From: Deltaproteobacteria bacterium
Lineage (GTDB): Bacteria > Desulfobacterota > Desulfobacteria > Desulfobacterales > QNYZ01
Direction: 5' to 3'
Assembly: GCA_003973265.1 (NCBI GenBank)
Contig: QNYZ01000059.1
Coordinates: forward strand, 1-64,000
DNA length: 64,000 nt
Shown here: positions 1 through 8,656 of the stretch, piece by piece
Position numbering within the stretch: position 1 is the stretch's first letter
Layout: each line of letters begins with the position of its first letter
Translations under genes and position numbers: made by a program
Notes under the pieces: model-generated
Told to the model about the DNA's origin: nothing
What the model saw: the letters and a program-made list of their open reading frames with translations, nothing else
Databases searched by the model: none

Positions 1-1
1 A

Positions 2-1273
2 CGAATCTTCATCGCGCTTCTGCTCATCCTTTTTTCAATCCCGCAAAGCGGGCAGGCGGCAAACACCAGGCGGATTGCCCTGGTCATTGGAAACGGCTCC
101 TACAGGGCAAAACCGCTGGCCAACCCCGTCCATGATGCCGATGACATGGCGGCGGCACTGGGCCGGCTCGGTTTCAAGACAACCCGGCTGGTAGATGTCG
201 ACCGGCGCCGGATGCTCGAAGCCATTCATTCCTTTGGCGACCGGCTGCGGAAAGCGGGCGGGGTCGGCCTTTTTTACTATGCCGGACACGCCGTTCAGGT
301 CAACGGGCGGAACTATCTTTTGCCCATCGGGCTTGACATCCGCTCGTCCTCCGACGTTGAATTTGAAGCGGTGGACCTGTCCCGGATACTCGGAAAAATG
401 AACGATGCCGGCACCGATGTGAACATCCTGATCCTCGATGCATGCCGGGACAACCCGTTTTCAGCAGAACTGCGTAGTATCCGCGGCGGCCTGGCCCAGG
501 TAAGCGCCCCCAGGGGGACATTTATCGCTTTTGCCACGGCCCCGGGTATGACGGCGGCCGACGGCAGCGGCCGGAACGGGGTGTTCACCGGCGCGATTTT
601 AAAACACATCCGGACGCCCGGCCTGACCATTGAACAGGCCATGAACAAGGTTCGTCTTGATACGGCCATCGCCACCGATAAAAAACAGATCCCCTGGACT
701 TCGTCGTCCATGATGGGCAGTTTTTTCTTCCTTCCCGCGACTGAACCGGTCCACACCATCCCTTCTCAACCGGAACCGCCGTCTCATCCGGCGGATGGCA
801 AGCCGGAAGTGATCGCTGCGACGACAAAACCAGACAAGCCGAAACGAAGCTCCGGAAAAGCGATTGCCCGGAAAGATTCATATATCCGGTATAGTAACGG
901 AACGGTTGTGGATACAGATATGGGCCTGGCCTGGACGCAAAAACCGGTCGGGATCATGAGCTGGCTGAAGGCGCAACGCCGGATCAGGCAAATCAACCAA
1001 CAGGGGCTGATGGGATATCACAACTGGCGCCTGCCCAATAAAGGCGAATTGCTGCGCCTGGCCCGCTTTGCCAGGAAACACCGGGCTTTTTTTTCCGGTG
1101 ACGACTGGTGGCACTGGTCCGCCACAAGGGGCGGGCCCCTGACGGCCTGGCGGGTAAAACTCGGTGCGGTGGGAGCGGCATTCGACGACTTTGATGAATC
1201 TGCTAAAAAAACGGACTTTGAAGAGCCATATGCCATCCGCCTGGTACGGAGCCTGCCGATAGAAAATGAATGA
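2..1273 (+). CDS. Secreted caspase-like protein with C-terminal DUF1566 (Lcl) domain, 5' partial
   Basis: The gene enters from the left edge; its frame begins at base 2 and the true start lies outside. The first visible residues form a hydrophobic stretch (ALLLILFS) ending in a cleavable-looking AQAAN-type site, so the protein is probably exported. Next comes a caspase/peptidase C14 fold (RIALVIGNGSY..., N-P-xx-D-A-xx-M). The catalytic dyad is intact: His in YYAGHA (bases 287-289) and Cys in LDACRDNPF (bases 443-445). After a Pro/Lys-rich linker (about bases 740-880), the last 130 residues match DUF1566/Lcl: a DxxxGLAWTQ segment, WRLPNKGELL, a WHWSAT-like segment and a terminal YAIRLVR. Caspase-like proteins of this kind are known in bacteria as putative proteases in stress or signalling roles; substrate unknown. 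The downstream lipoprotein gene may be co-transcribed. Confidence 0.85.
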   Translation, partial: RIFIALLLILFSIPQSGQAANTRRIALVIGNGSYRAKPLANPVHDADDMAAALGRLGFKTTRLVDVDRRRMLEAIHSFGDRLRKAGGVGLFYYAGHAVQVNGRNYLLPIGLDIRSSSDVEFEAVDLSRILGKMNDAGTDVNILILDACRDNPFSAELRSIRGGLAQVSAPRGTFIAFATAPGMTAADGSGRNGVFTGAILKHIRTPGLTIEQAMNKVRLDTAIATDKKQIPWTSSSMMGSFFFLPATEPVHTIPSQPEPPSHPADGKPEVIAATTKPDKPKRSSGKAIARKDSYIRYSNGTVVDTDMGLAWTQKPVGIMSWLKAQRRIRQINQQGLMGYHNWRLPNKGELLRLARFARKHRAFFSGDDWWHWSATRGGPLTAWRVKLGAVGAAFDDFDESAKKTDFEEPYAIRLVRSLPIENE

Positions 1274-1372
1274 CCGCTGCTTTTTCCGGACACTCCGGGG
1301 ATATACACAAGCCGTCCCGTTGATCCGAACAACTACTTTTACCACGGACACTTCAAATTAAGGAGAATTAAA

Positions 1373-2686
1373 ATGAAAAAGCTGGCCCTGCTGATTGCAA
1401 TTGTTTCAATGACCCTGGCCGCCTGTGCACCGGTTCAACGCACCACTTCAACGGTTCCCACGCTTTTTGTCAAATGGGAAATGTTTCCCGACCCCCGGAA
1501 AGAGATCGTCAACCCGGGCGAAGAAATTATTTTTAAGCTATCGCCTCGATCGACCACGACCACCATCCGGAACATTTCGGTAGACTTCGGAGACGGGACG
1601 CAAAATCCCTTTACGCTGACCTATTCTGGCCAGAACAAGCGGAGCAGCTATTCATGCATGCCGATCCTGGCGTCCCATGTCTATAAAGAAGATAACCTGT
1701 ATCGGCCCGTTGTAAAATACGATTACGGTACCTGCCCGAGCAGTATCGATTCTAAGGAAACAACCTTTTTTATTCCACCACGCGTTCCCACCGATGACGA
1801 ATTAAAAGAGATGGCCTTTCAGGACGCCATGAACCAATTGGCGGAGGGTATCAACAACGTGCTGAGGAACCGGTCTCCGAACAAAGTAAAAATCGCCCTT
1901 ACCAGTTTTAAAAACGCCAATTTCCAATATGCCAAAAGCGCGGATGACCGAAAAGATATCTTCATCATTAAAAAAATCACCACGGCCCTGGTAAACAAGG
2001 GGTATAGCGTGCTGGAAAAAAATCCCCAGGCGCTGATTCGACTGGCGCATGAGGCGGTTGTCAAAAGAGATGCGGCCGGAAAACCATCCGACGAATATCA
2101 GGATTCACTGGAATATGGCCTGCGGACCGAATATCGTAACCCCAAACAACCTTTTTACTATGGCGCTGAAATTGAAGGCGTAAAAAAGTCCGATCACGAG
2201 CGGATCGTCAAGGGCAGAGGCGCATCGGGCCAGATAGCGGAGGGAAGAATTTCCGGCGAACGTCGATCTGAGAATTCCTCAGGATTCTCGAGACTGGTAT
2301 CGAAAATCAAAGGCACTTCATCGCGAAAAGGCGCGTATGAAAGCAGCATTTCACGACAGGATCGATCCATTTATTTTGCTAAATTTTCCACGGCGGATTA
2401 TGTAATCACGATTGATCGCGATTCAGATCTCAAAGAAGACATCTACCTGAATAAAAGCGATCCCATCTATTATAATATTAAATATCAGACAAAAATGATT
2501 GAACGCACCGCCGGCCTGAAATTTAACGCCCGGATATTAAGCCGCAATGGAAAAATCGTCTGGGTCAAAGATATCCGGGGTGAGGCCAAAGATCGGGTAG
2601 TTCAGGATTTTGTGAAAAATTCCACTGGGAGAAGAACGGGTGTCGGCTTCTGGAATTCTTTGTTAAACTCCATTGGAAAACAATAA
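1373..2686 (+). CDS. Large outer-envelope lipoprotein with PKD-like segment, function unknown
   Basis: 437 residues with a strong ribosome site (AAGGAG, 7 nt before the ATG). The N-terminus is a lipoprotein signal with lipobox LAAC (Cys18), so the mature protein is probably lipid-anchored. Residues 45-130 contain a VDFGDGTQ...HVYKE...Y pattern that resembles a PKD or beta-sandwich domain. Residues 140-240 look helical and include a nucleating segment (alternating K/R and hydrophobic residues) that resembles curli-assembly or CsgG-like secreted accessory proteins only vaguely. The C-terminal third has an AKFSTADYVITIDRD segment and a GLKFNARILSRNGKIVW segment, which recall outer-membrane assembly lipoproteins, but I cannot name the family. 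It follows the caspase-like gene by 99 bases and may work with it. Confidence 0.75.
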   Translation: MKKLALLIAIVSMTLAACAPVQRTTSTVPTLFVKWEMFPDPRKEIVNPGEEIIFKLSPRSTTTTIRNISVDFGDGTQNPFTLTYSGQNKRSSYSCMPILASHVYKEDNLYRPVVKYDYGTCPSSIDSKETTFFIPPRVPTDDELKEMAFQDAMNQLAEGINNVLRNRSPNKVKIALTSFKNANFQYAKSADDRKDIFIIKKITTALVNKGYSVLEKNPQALIRLAHEAVVKRDAAGKPSDEYQDSLEYGLRTEYRNPKQPFYYGAEIEGVKKSDHERIVKGRGASGQIAEGRISGERRSENSSGFSRLVSKIKGTSSRKGAYESSISRQDRSIYFAKFSTADYVITIDRDSDLKEDIYLNKSDPIYYNIKYQTKMIERTAGLKFNARILSRNGKIVWVKDIRGEAKDRVVQDFVKNSTGRRTGVGFWNSLLNSIGKQ

Positions 2687-2742
2687 TGCCGTGCTGACCA
2701 TTATCATCCGGCGGGGGTACCCGTCTGCCGGACAAAGGATTC

Positions 2743-2765
2743 GGGCAGGCCTAACCGGTCTGCCC
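2743..2765 (+). terminator. Weak hairpin after the lipoprotein gene
   Basis: GGGCAG and CTGCCC pair around an 11-nt loop, followed by a pyrimidine-rich but not U-only tract (CCTTTCC). It lies 57 bases after the lipoprotein stop. The stem is short, so termination is uncertain. Confidence 0.25.
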
Positions 2766-2875
2766 CCTTTCCGGTCCCGGCCGAAATCAGGATAATGGTT
2801 GACAGTTTCCCGTCATCGTTTCATGCTGGGAGAAATCAGAAAAGGTTAACAGATAACTGAAACGCCGATTTAAAA

Positions 2876-3829
2876 TTGCAAAACCCACCCAAAAAAATCC
2901 GGCTCAAGCATCGCCTGGAATTTTTATTCATCCGGTTTTTTCAGCGGCTGCTGTGTGCCCTGCCACTGCCGGTGGTTGAAAAGCTGGGTCCGCTGCTCGG
3001 GTCACTGATCTGGATTGTTTTTCCCTATCGGCTCAAAGTGGTCTATACGAATCTGACCTTAGCCTTTCCGGAAAAGACCCGCGCCGAAAGGATGGCACTG
3101 GCCCATCGGATTTACCGGTATTACGGCTATGTTTTCCTGACTTATCTCGTCATGCACCGGCCGGCCATGCGGCGACGGATCGAAAAAATGTCCGCTACCG
3201 GAACAACCTGTATTGACGAGGCCCTGGTCGGCGGAAAAGGGGCCGTTCTGGCGTGGATCCATTACGGCCCCTGGGAAGCATGCGGCGCCTGGCTGAATAT
3301 GAACGGCTACCTGACCAGCGCCATTTACCGCCCCCAGAAAAACCCGCTGACCGACCGCCTTTTCATCGATTACCGGCATCAGTTTGGGCCGAACTTCCGA
3401 CATATCGAAAAGCGCAGCATCGGCCGGTTTATCAAAGAACTCAGGGAAAACCGGGTGCTGATGGTCGCCGTTGACCAGAAAGGAGGTAAAAGGGGCACGC
3501 CGGTCCGTTTTTTCAATCAAACCACGAGCATCGCCAAGGGGGCCGCATTTCTGCATCTTCGCACCGGCGCACCGGTATTATGTGGCGTCCCGACGGTAAA
3601 CGCCGGAAAGATGTCGATTGAGATGAGCCGCCTTTCCCTGCCCCGGCTCACCGAAGTGACCCAGGAAAACGTCCAGACGATCACTGCCGCCATCTTGTCG
3701 CATTACGAAACTGTTATCTTCCAAAACCCCGAACCGTGGTTCTGGTTTCACCGGTTGTGGCCCAAAGCCTATCCCAAAAAAATGGGCCGTTCTTTCATGG
3801 AAACAGTCAAATCCCTGCGCCATGTATAG
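2876..3829 (+). CDS. Lysophospholipid/lipid A acyltransferase family protein (LpxL/HtrB-like)
   Basis: 317 residues, close to the usual 300-320 of the lipid A late acyltransferase family, which transfers an acyl chain onto lipid A precursors at the inner membrane. The signature H-x4-(D/E) appears as HYGPWE near residue 127. Other family landmarks follow: an IYRPQKNPLTDRL segment, a LMVAVDQKGGKRGTPVRFF segment (the DQ...G...FFG region) and the C-terminal PEPWFWFHRLWP block. The N-terminus has an amphipathic/hydrophobic anchor (FIRFFQRLLCALPLP). The only start in frame after the upstream stop (2858-2860) and before the conserved region is TTG at 2876, with a poor ribosome site; that makes the start uncertain. 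The next gene starts about 35 bases after the stop. Confidence 0.85.
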   Translation: MQNPPKKIRLKHRLEFLFIRFFQRLLCALPLPVVEKLGPLLGSLIWIVFPYRLKVVYTNLTLAFPEKTRAERMALAHRIYRYYGYVFLTYLVMHRPAMRRRIEKMSATGTTCIDEALVGGKGAVLAWIHYGPWEACGAWLNMNGYLTSAIYRPQKNPLTDRLFIDYRHQFGPNFRHIEKRSIGRFIKELRENRVLMVAVDQKGGKRGTPVRFFNQTTSIAKGAAFLHLRTGAPVLCGVPTVNAGKMSIEMSRLSLPRLTEVTQENVQTITAAILSHYETVIFQNPEPWFWFHRLWPKAYPKKMGRSFMETVKSLRHV

Positions 3830-3863
3830 AGCGCATCACCAAATTACAAAAGGAAGCCGTCCT

Positions 3864-4514
3864 ATGCGTACGGAGTCGGCCTTGCGAAAGGAAATCGTCT
3901 CCACCTGTCTTCAGATGGAACAGATGGGGATTAACCAGGGATCCTCGGGAAATGTCAGTATTCGATGGAAAGACGGCATGCTGATTACCCCGTCGGGACT
4001 GCCCTATGAGGCGACATCGCCCGAAGATATCATCTTCGTTGAATTTTCGGACAACAGCGCTCAAGGCCTCCAAAAGCCTTCCAGCGAATGGCTGTTTCAC
4101 CGCGATATCCTCGCCAGCCGTACCGACATCGATGCGGTGATCCATACCCATTCGGTTTATGCCACGGCCATGGCGATCCAGAGGATGGACATCCCCGCCC
4201 ATCACTACATGGTTGCCGCCGCCGGTGGAAACAAGATTCAATGTGCCCGATACGCCACTTTCGGCACCCGGGCGCTATCCGACAACGCTCTGTCTGCCCT
4301 GGGCGGCCGCCTGGCCTGCCTGCTGGCCAATCACGGGGTGATCGCGCTGGGACCGGATCTGCCCAGGGCCTTATGGCTGGCCAATGAAATCGAAACCCTG
4401 GCCAAACAATTCTTTATTGCCAGCCAGTACGGTCAGCCGATTGTTCTGCCCGACGAGGAGATGGCGCGTGTCATTGAGCGGTTTAAATCGTATGGCCCCA
4501 AGAAAACCGATTAG
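3864..4514 (+). CDS. Class II aldolase/adducin family protein
   Basis: 216 residues, typical for L-fuculose-phosphate aldolase-like enzymes, which cleave or epimerise sugar phosphates using a divalent metal. Visible landmarks: NQGSSGNVSIR (phosphate loop), TPSGLPYE, SSEWLFHRDI (catalytic Glu), the metal-binding HTHSVYATAM and the later LLANHGVIA. I chose ATG 3864 because AAGGAAG lies at the right distance upstream; an earlier ATG at 3822 overlaps the preceding gene and would add 14 atypical residues. The exact substrate cannot be told from sequence; methylthioribulose-phosphate dehydratase is a related possibility but is less likely. It converges with the OmpA-lipoprotein gene on the other strand. 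Confidence 0.87.
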   Translation: MRTESALRKEIVSTCLQMEQMGINQGSSGNVSIRWKDGMLITPSGLPYEATSPEDIIFVEFSDNSAQGLQKPSSEWLFHRDILASRTDIDAVIHTHSVYATAMAIQRMDIPAHHYMVAAAGGNKIQCARYATFGTRALSDNALSALGGRLACLLANHGVIALGPDLPRALWLANEIETLAKQFFIASQYGQPIVLPDEEMARVIERFKSYGPKKTD

Positions 4515-4561
4515 GGAATATCGGCGGCTGATAAATATCCGGAACCGGATTGAGGGCCTGG

Positions 4562-5182
4562 TCAGCGGATGATCACCTCGACCCGGCGGTTGACAGGCTC
4601 CAGCACGTCATCCGGTGTCGGTATGAACAGATCCTTTTCCCCATGCGAAGAAATGTCGACCCGGTTGGCCGGCAGGCCTGCTTCGATCAGCTGTTCCGCG
4701 ACGCCCCCTGCCCGCGCCAGACCAAGTTTAAAATTATGCGCATCCGTACCGGTGGTATCGGCATGGCCGACGACAAAGACATCACACGGCGGACAATCGC
4801 GGGCCGCTCGGACGATTCCGTCGATGATCCGGGCCAGGCCCTTCCGGGTGCCGTCGGTGAATTCCGGGACATCGTGTTTGAAATAGAAAACAAACCGCAC
4901 CGATGATTTGGGACGACTGCCAAGTGCATCTTTAAAAATTGTTTCTATCTCATCCCCCGCCATGGTATTGCGAAGCCGGGGCGGGGTTTGCCCGCTTTTG
5001 ACTTCGACGACCGCCCCCGGCGACGAAACCGCCTGTTCGCCGGTATCGTTTTTTACCACGATCCGACCTGTCTTTCCGCCCGCATCAGGAATAAGAACGA
5101 ACATCGTTTTCACGGGAGGGGCCGCACAGGCCAGTACGGCCAGCAGCCCCAGGGCAGACAGATAAAACCTGAACGATATCAT
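4562..5182 (-). CDS. OmpA-domain lipoprotein (copy 1)
   Basis: 206 residues. Lipobox LAC with Cys at about residue 19, then an N-terminal domain of about 60 residues, then an OmpA/MotB peptidoglycan-binding domain (VGHADTTG..., xGLARAxxV, SSHGEKD, NRRVEVIIR). The product should tether the outer membrane to peptidoglycan or sense wall state. The N-terminal domain (FVLIPDAGGKTGRIVVKND...) is shared with the second OmpA lipoprotein at 7322-7924, so these are paralogues flanking the CHASE2/HD-GYP gene. The gene is last in the run FecR - OmpA - CHASE2/HD-GYP - OmpA; a 37-base gap separates it from the CHASE2 gene. Confidence 0.85.
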   Translation of the reverse strand: MISFRFYLSALGLLAVLACAAPPVKTMFVLIPDAGGKTGRIVVKNDTGEQAVSSPGAVVEVKSGQTPPRLRNTMAGDEIETIFKDALGSRPKSSVRFVFYFKHDVPEFTDGTRKGLARIIDGIVRAARDCPPCDVFVVGHADTTGTDAHNFKLGLARAGGVAEQLIEAGLPANRVDISSHGEKDLFIPTPDDVLEPVNRRVEVIIR

Positions 5183-5219
5183 CGGGTGGCGGCCTCCCTT
5201 CTAAAATCATTATCGATGA

Positions 5220-7274
5220 TCAGCCGGATACCTGATCGTTGTGCGCGATGACGTGAATATCGCTTCCCAGCCCATCGGAAAAATGGGCGGCGACCTTTTT
5301 AAATTCATCCTGACAGTTTAAAAACGCATGGACAACATCCGGATCCAGATCCTTTCCACCCCGTTCCGTTAAATACGCGGCCGCATCTTCATGGCACATG
5401 GCGTCCTTATAAACCCGCCGGCTGATTAAGGCGTCGTATATATCGGCAATGGCCATGATCCGGCCGAATAAGGGGATCGCTTTCCCGGACAACCCCTGAG
5501 GATACCCGGATCCATCCCATTTTTCATGATGCGTATAGGCAATCGTCCGCGCAATTGAAAAAAAGGAATTTTCCCCCAATTTAGCTTCGGCCTCATCAAA
5601 AATCAATTTGCCGTATACCGTATGCTGTTTCATCACTTCGAACTCTTCCGGCTTTAACTTGCCCGGATTTTTTAAAACCGAATCCGGGACACCGACTTTT
5701 CCGACATCATGAAGGGGGGACGAATAAAAGAGCAGTTCGATGGTCTCATCGTCCAGTATTGATCGATACTTTTTATTCTTTTGCAGAAACCTGGCCAGAT
5801 ATTTAACATAATGCTGGGTCCGCTTGACGTGTCCGCCGGTTTCCGTGTGCCGTGTTTCAATCACCATGGCAATGGTTTCCAGGGTGACGGCCTGAACCTT
5901 CGCCATTTCCTGCGCCCGTTTCTTTCCCTTGCGTTCTTCCCGCCAGAATTTAAGGGCCGATAAAAAAGAAAAATTCACGGCGAATATTGCCAGCGGAATC
6001 ACCGGCGAAACAAAAACACCCTGATGGCTGAAAAGCCACCTGGCGCCGACCCACAACCCCGCAAGACTGATGATAAATACCAGTATATTCCAGGCGGCCC
6101 GGCCATAGGCCAGTAATATCGCGGAAAGAATCCCGATCAGCACCCCGAGGATCAGCTCAAGTCCGCGCATCCACTGGGGCCGCCGGAGAAAATCCCCCTG
6201 AACGATATTATCCACGATGGCGGCGTGGGTTTCAACACCGGGGAAATGCGGATCATAAGGTGTGGCATAAATATCCTTTAATCCCGCGGCCGAGGTACCG
6301 ATAAATACGATGTGATCTTTAATTTCGTCTTTTTTCACCTGGCCGGCCAGAATCCGGGCGGCCGGGATATGGCGAAACGTCTGCTGCGGCCCCCGAAACC
6401 GGACCAGCAGGTTTCCCTGTTCGTCCAGCGGGATCACACGATTGCCAAGGGTAACCGATTCGATCCCGTCTTCATTCATACGAAGCAGCACCTGACCGGT
6501 ACCGTCGGCCTTGAGCAGGGCCGAAAGCGCCAGGCTTGGATAAAATTTACCTTTGTAGGCCATCACTACCGGCACCCATCTCAGCACGCCATCCCGGTCC
6601 GGAGTGGCATTGGTAAACCCTGAGTGCGTTACCGCTTCGGCCAACACCGGAAGATTGCACACCGTACCGCGGGGAATAGGCCGGGCAGACGATTCACTGT
6701 CGGCAGGCGTTGACCGGATGACGAAAACCGGTGCGGGGTGAAGCCGGCAATCCGAAGACAGGGCCGTTTTTTTATCAAAGATAAACTTGTATCCAAGAAC
6801 AAATGGCCCCCTGGAAAGACAATGGGCCAAAACAGTATCGTTGTCTCTGAGATCCCCGGAAATATTTGACAGGCTTAAGCGAACGCCAAGATCCTGCTCG
6901 ACCTCTCGCTGCAGATGCCCCAGAGACGTTCGGTCCGGTTCAGGAAAAAACATGTCCAGCGCGATGCTGCGTGCACCGCTCTCTTTGATCCGGTCCAGCA
7001 GCCGGGCAATCCGGTAACGCGGCCAGGGCCACTGGCCGTATTGTTTGAGGCTTTCATCGTCAATATCGACAATCACCGGAAGTGAAGAAGGCGTTGAGTG
7101 GGGAATTGACCTGAGCAGTGTATCGTAAATCTGGTTATTCGCTGTATCGAGCAGGCCGGGCCGGAAAAAAAAATAGACGCTTAAAATGGCAACCAGTCCA
7201 AGCCCGCAAAATAAAACAGGGGCCGCTTGTGAATACAGGCCTCCCTTTTGCCGGGGATTCAGCGAGGTCAGCAT
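5220..7274 (-). CDS. CHASE2 sensor / HD-GYP phosphodiesterase-type signalling protein
   Basis: 684 residues. A first membrane helix (about 18-36) leads to an extracytoplasmic CHASE2 domain (about 45-360; signatures VIVDIDDESL, GQWPWPR, ALDMFF, VFIGTSAAGLKD, PGVETHA). Three further membrane helices follow (about 370-445), then a cytoplasmic HD-GYP domain (about 465-665). Catalytic residues are canonical: H522-D523 in SPLHDVGKVG, HHEKWDGSGYP at 582-592 with the GYP triad, and IADIYDAL. HD-GYP domains hydrolyse cyclic di-GMP, so this protein probably lowers c-di-GMP in response to an envelope signal. CHASE2 is more often joined to adenylate cyclase or kinase domains. It is flanked by two paralogous OmpA lipoproteins and preceded by a FecR-domain gene, which suggests a joint sensory unit. 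Confidence 0.93.
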   Translation of the reverse strand: MLTSLNPRQKGGLYSQAAPVLFCGLGLVAILSVYFFFRPGLLDTANNQIYDTLLRSIPHSTPSSLPVIVDIDDESLKQYGQWPWPRYRIARLLDRIKESGARSIALDMFFPEPDRTSLGHLQREVEQDLGVRLSLSNISGDLRDNDTVLAHCLSRGPFVLGYKFIFDKKTALSSDCRLHPAPVFVIRSTPADSESSARPIPRGTVCNLPVLAEAVTHSGFTNATPDRDGVLRWVPVVMAYKGKFYPSLALSALLKADGTGQVLLRMNEDGIESVTLGNRVIPLDEQGNLLVRFRGPQQTFRHIPAARILAGQVKKDEIKDHIVFIGTSAAGLKDIYATPYDPHFPGVETHAAIVDNIVQGDFLRRPQWMRGLELILGVLIGILSAILLAYGRAAWNILVFIISLAGLWVGARWLFSHQGVFVSPVIPLAIFAVNFSFLSALKFWREERKGKKRAQEMAKVQAVTLETIAMVIETRHTETGGHVKRTQHYVKYLARFLQKNKKYRSILDDETIELLFYSSPLHDVGKVGVPDSVLKNPGKLKPEEFEVMKQHTVYGKLIFDEAEAKLGENSFFSIARTIAYTHHEKWDGSGYPQGLSGKAIPLFGRIMAIADIYDALISRRVYKDAMCHEDAAAYLTERGGKDLDPDVVHAFLNCQDEFKKVAAHFSDGLGSDIHVIAHNDQVSG

Positions 7275-7321
7275 GATCGTATCAATGGGGGATGGGGGTG
7301 GGGCAACGTTACCTCCAAAGG

Positions 7322-7924
7322 CTACCTTACCAGAACCTCCACACGCCGATTTTCCGGTTCAGCCACATTGTCCGGTGTTGGAACGAGCAAATCTTTTTCA
7401 CCGTGAGAGGCGGCCTCAACCTGGTCGGCATCGATGCCCTGTTCCACAAGCATCCCTTTTACACTTTCAGCGCGTTGCAAACCAAGCTCCCGGTTCTTTT
7501 CCGCATCACCGGCCGTATCCGTATGCCCGACGATACGGACATCACAGGGATTTCGGTCCTGCACCGTTTCGACAATCCGGGGCAATAAGGCCCGGGATGT
7601 TTTGGTGAGCGACGTTGTGCCGGATTTAAAATGCAGGATAAACCGCGCCGACGGCCGTGGCACCGTGGCCATCGCCTGCTTAAACGTTTTTTGAATATCT
7701 TTTTCAGACATGGGGGCAGGCGGTGATGGTGCCGTTTCAGTGTCTTTTACCTTTACGGCCGTGCGGGCCGAGGTAATGACCTGCCGGCCGGCATCGTTTT
7801 GAACCGATATCTGGCCAACGGCCCCATCCGTATCCGGCATGAGCACAAAGAAATTTTTCGGTCCACTGCAGGCCGAGAGAAGCAGCAAGCCACCGGCAAG
7901 AACGAAAAGGCGGAACGATTTCAT
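7322..7924 (-). CDS. OmpA-domain lipoprotein (copy 2)
   Basis: 200 residues with lipobox LSAC (Cys19). The N-terminal domain (FVLMPDTDGAVGQISVQND...) aligns with that of the protein at 4562-5182, and the C-terminal OmpA domain carries VGHTDTAGDAEKN, ASHGEKD and ENRRVEVLVR. It should bind peptidoglycan through the OmpA domain while held in the outer membrane by lipid. It lies 47 bases upstream of the CHASE2/HD-GYP gene and 81 bases downstream of the FecR gene. The two copies differ clearly across the linker, so this is an old duplication and not a recent one. Confidence 0.87.
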   Translation of the reverse strand: MKSFRLFVLAGGLLLLSACSGPKNFFVLMPDTDGAVGQISVQNDAGRQVITSARTAVKVKDTETAPSPPAPMSEKDIQKTFKQAMATVPRPSARFILHFKSGTTSLTKTSRALLPRIVETVQDRNPCDVRIVGHTDTAGDAEKNRELGLQRAESVKGMLVEQGIDADQVEAASHGEKDLLVPTPDNVAEPENRRVEVLVR

Positions 7925-8005
7925 GGTCTTTTCCCTTGATTGAATACCCCGTGGTGATTGAATATCCTGCGGTAAAATTTTATTCCACCGGGCGGACAGG
8001 TCGTC

Positions 8006-8452
8006 CTATTCAGGTTCAACTCTGGCCAGAAAGGCCGTGCCGCGAATACCGATGGTGGCGACCGGCGTCTTAAATTTCACCGTTTCCGGTGATTTTTTAC
8101 CGATGGCGCCGGAAACGTACGACGCCGTTCCCCGAATCATTTTACTGATAAAGCCGTATTTTTCCTGCGCCGGCTGATACACAAACCGGGTAATCGTTAT
8201 CTGGCTGTCCGGCCCCAGGGAAATACGGGTATCATCTTTAAATACCACGCCCAGGGCACCGTCTTCGCCGGTGACCAGGATATCGTTTAAGTGGATTCGG
8301 GTACCATTCTCAGCCGGAATTTTCTGCTGCCCCCGTATTACCGTGGCGGTTCCCTGTACATTTCGCAGGCCACCGATAAACGCGTCCTCAGCCAACGCTG
8401 CCACGGGTAACACCAGGCCGACAATACAGATCAAAACGATGAATATCCGCAT
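8006..8452 (-). CDS. Small secreted FecR-domain protein
   Basis: 148 residues. A signal peptide (hydrophobic core to about residue 20, AALAED cleavage) precedes a single FecR domain: GTATVIRGQQ, a LNDILVTGEDGALGVVFKDDTRISLGP block and a KTPVATIGIRGTAF block near the end. Unlike the classical FecR regulator there is no N-terminal cytoplasmic part or membrane helix besides the signal, so it probably acts in the periplasm as a ligand-binding or partner domain. It is the first gene of the OmpA/CHASE2 cassette. Families like this often occur beside CHASE2 proteins, which supports a functional link (inference). Confidence 0.85.
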   Translation of the reverse strand: MRIFIVLICIVGLVLPVAALAEDAFIGGLRNVQGTATVIRGQQKIPAENGTRIHLNDILVTGEDGALGVVFKDDTRISLGPDSQITITRFVYQPAQEKYGFISKMIRGTASYVSGAIGKKSPETVKFKTPVATIGIRGTAFLARVEPE

Positions 8453-8612
8453 AACCGCCTCTTTTGATTAGTGATTTTCTATTAGTTGAAACCGCACCCC
8501 AGCGTAAGGATGCCAGTTCGTTGAATTCTTGTCAAGTTTGATATTGCCGTGCCGTTCAACGCCAGCCCGAAGATTTTAATTGAATTGACGATGAAGAAGG
8601 CGCCCTGTTCGT

Positions 8613-8632
8613 AAAAGACCTCCCGGCGAGGT
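8613..8632 (-). terminator. Probable intrinsic terminator for engB
   Basis: Read on the minus strand, ACCTC pairs with GAGGT across a GC-rich 5-nt loop and is followed by C-TTTT. It lies about 25 bases after the engB stop. Confidence 0.45.
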
Positions 8633-8656
8633 GGCGGCGTGTTGACTTTATTGATT

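Noticed and set aside
2799-2804. TTGACA before the acyltransferase gene as a promoter
   Set aside because: No acceptable -10 box at 16-18 nt (CATGCT only).
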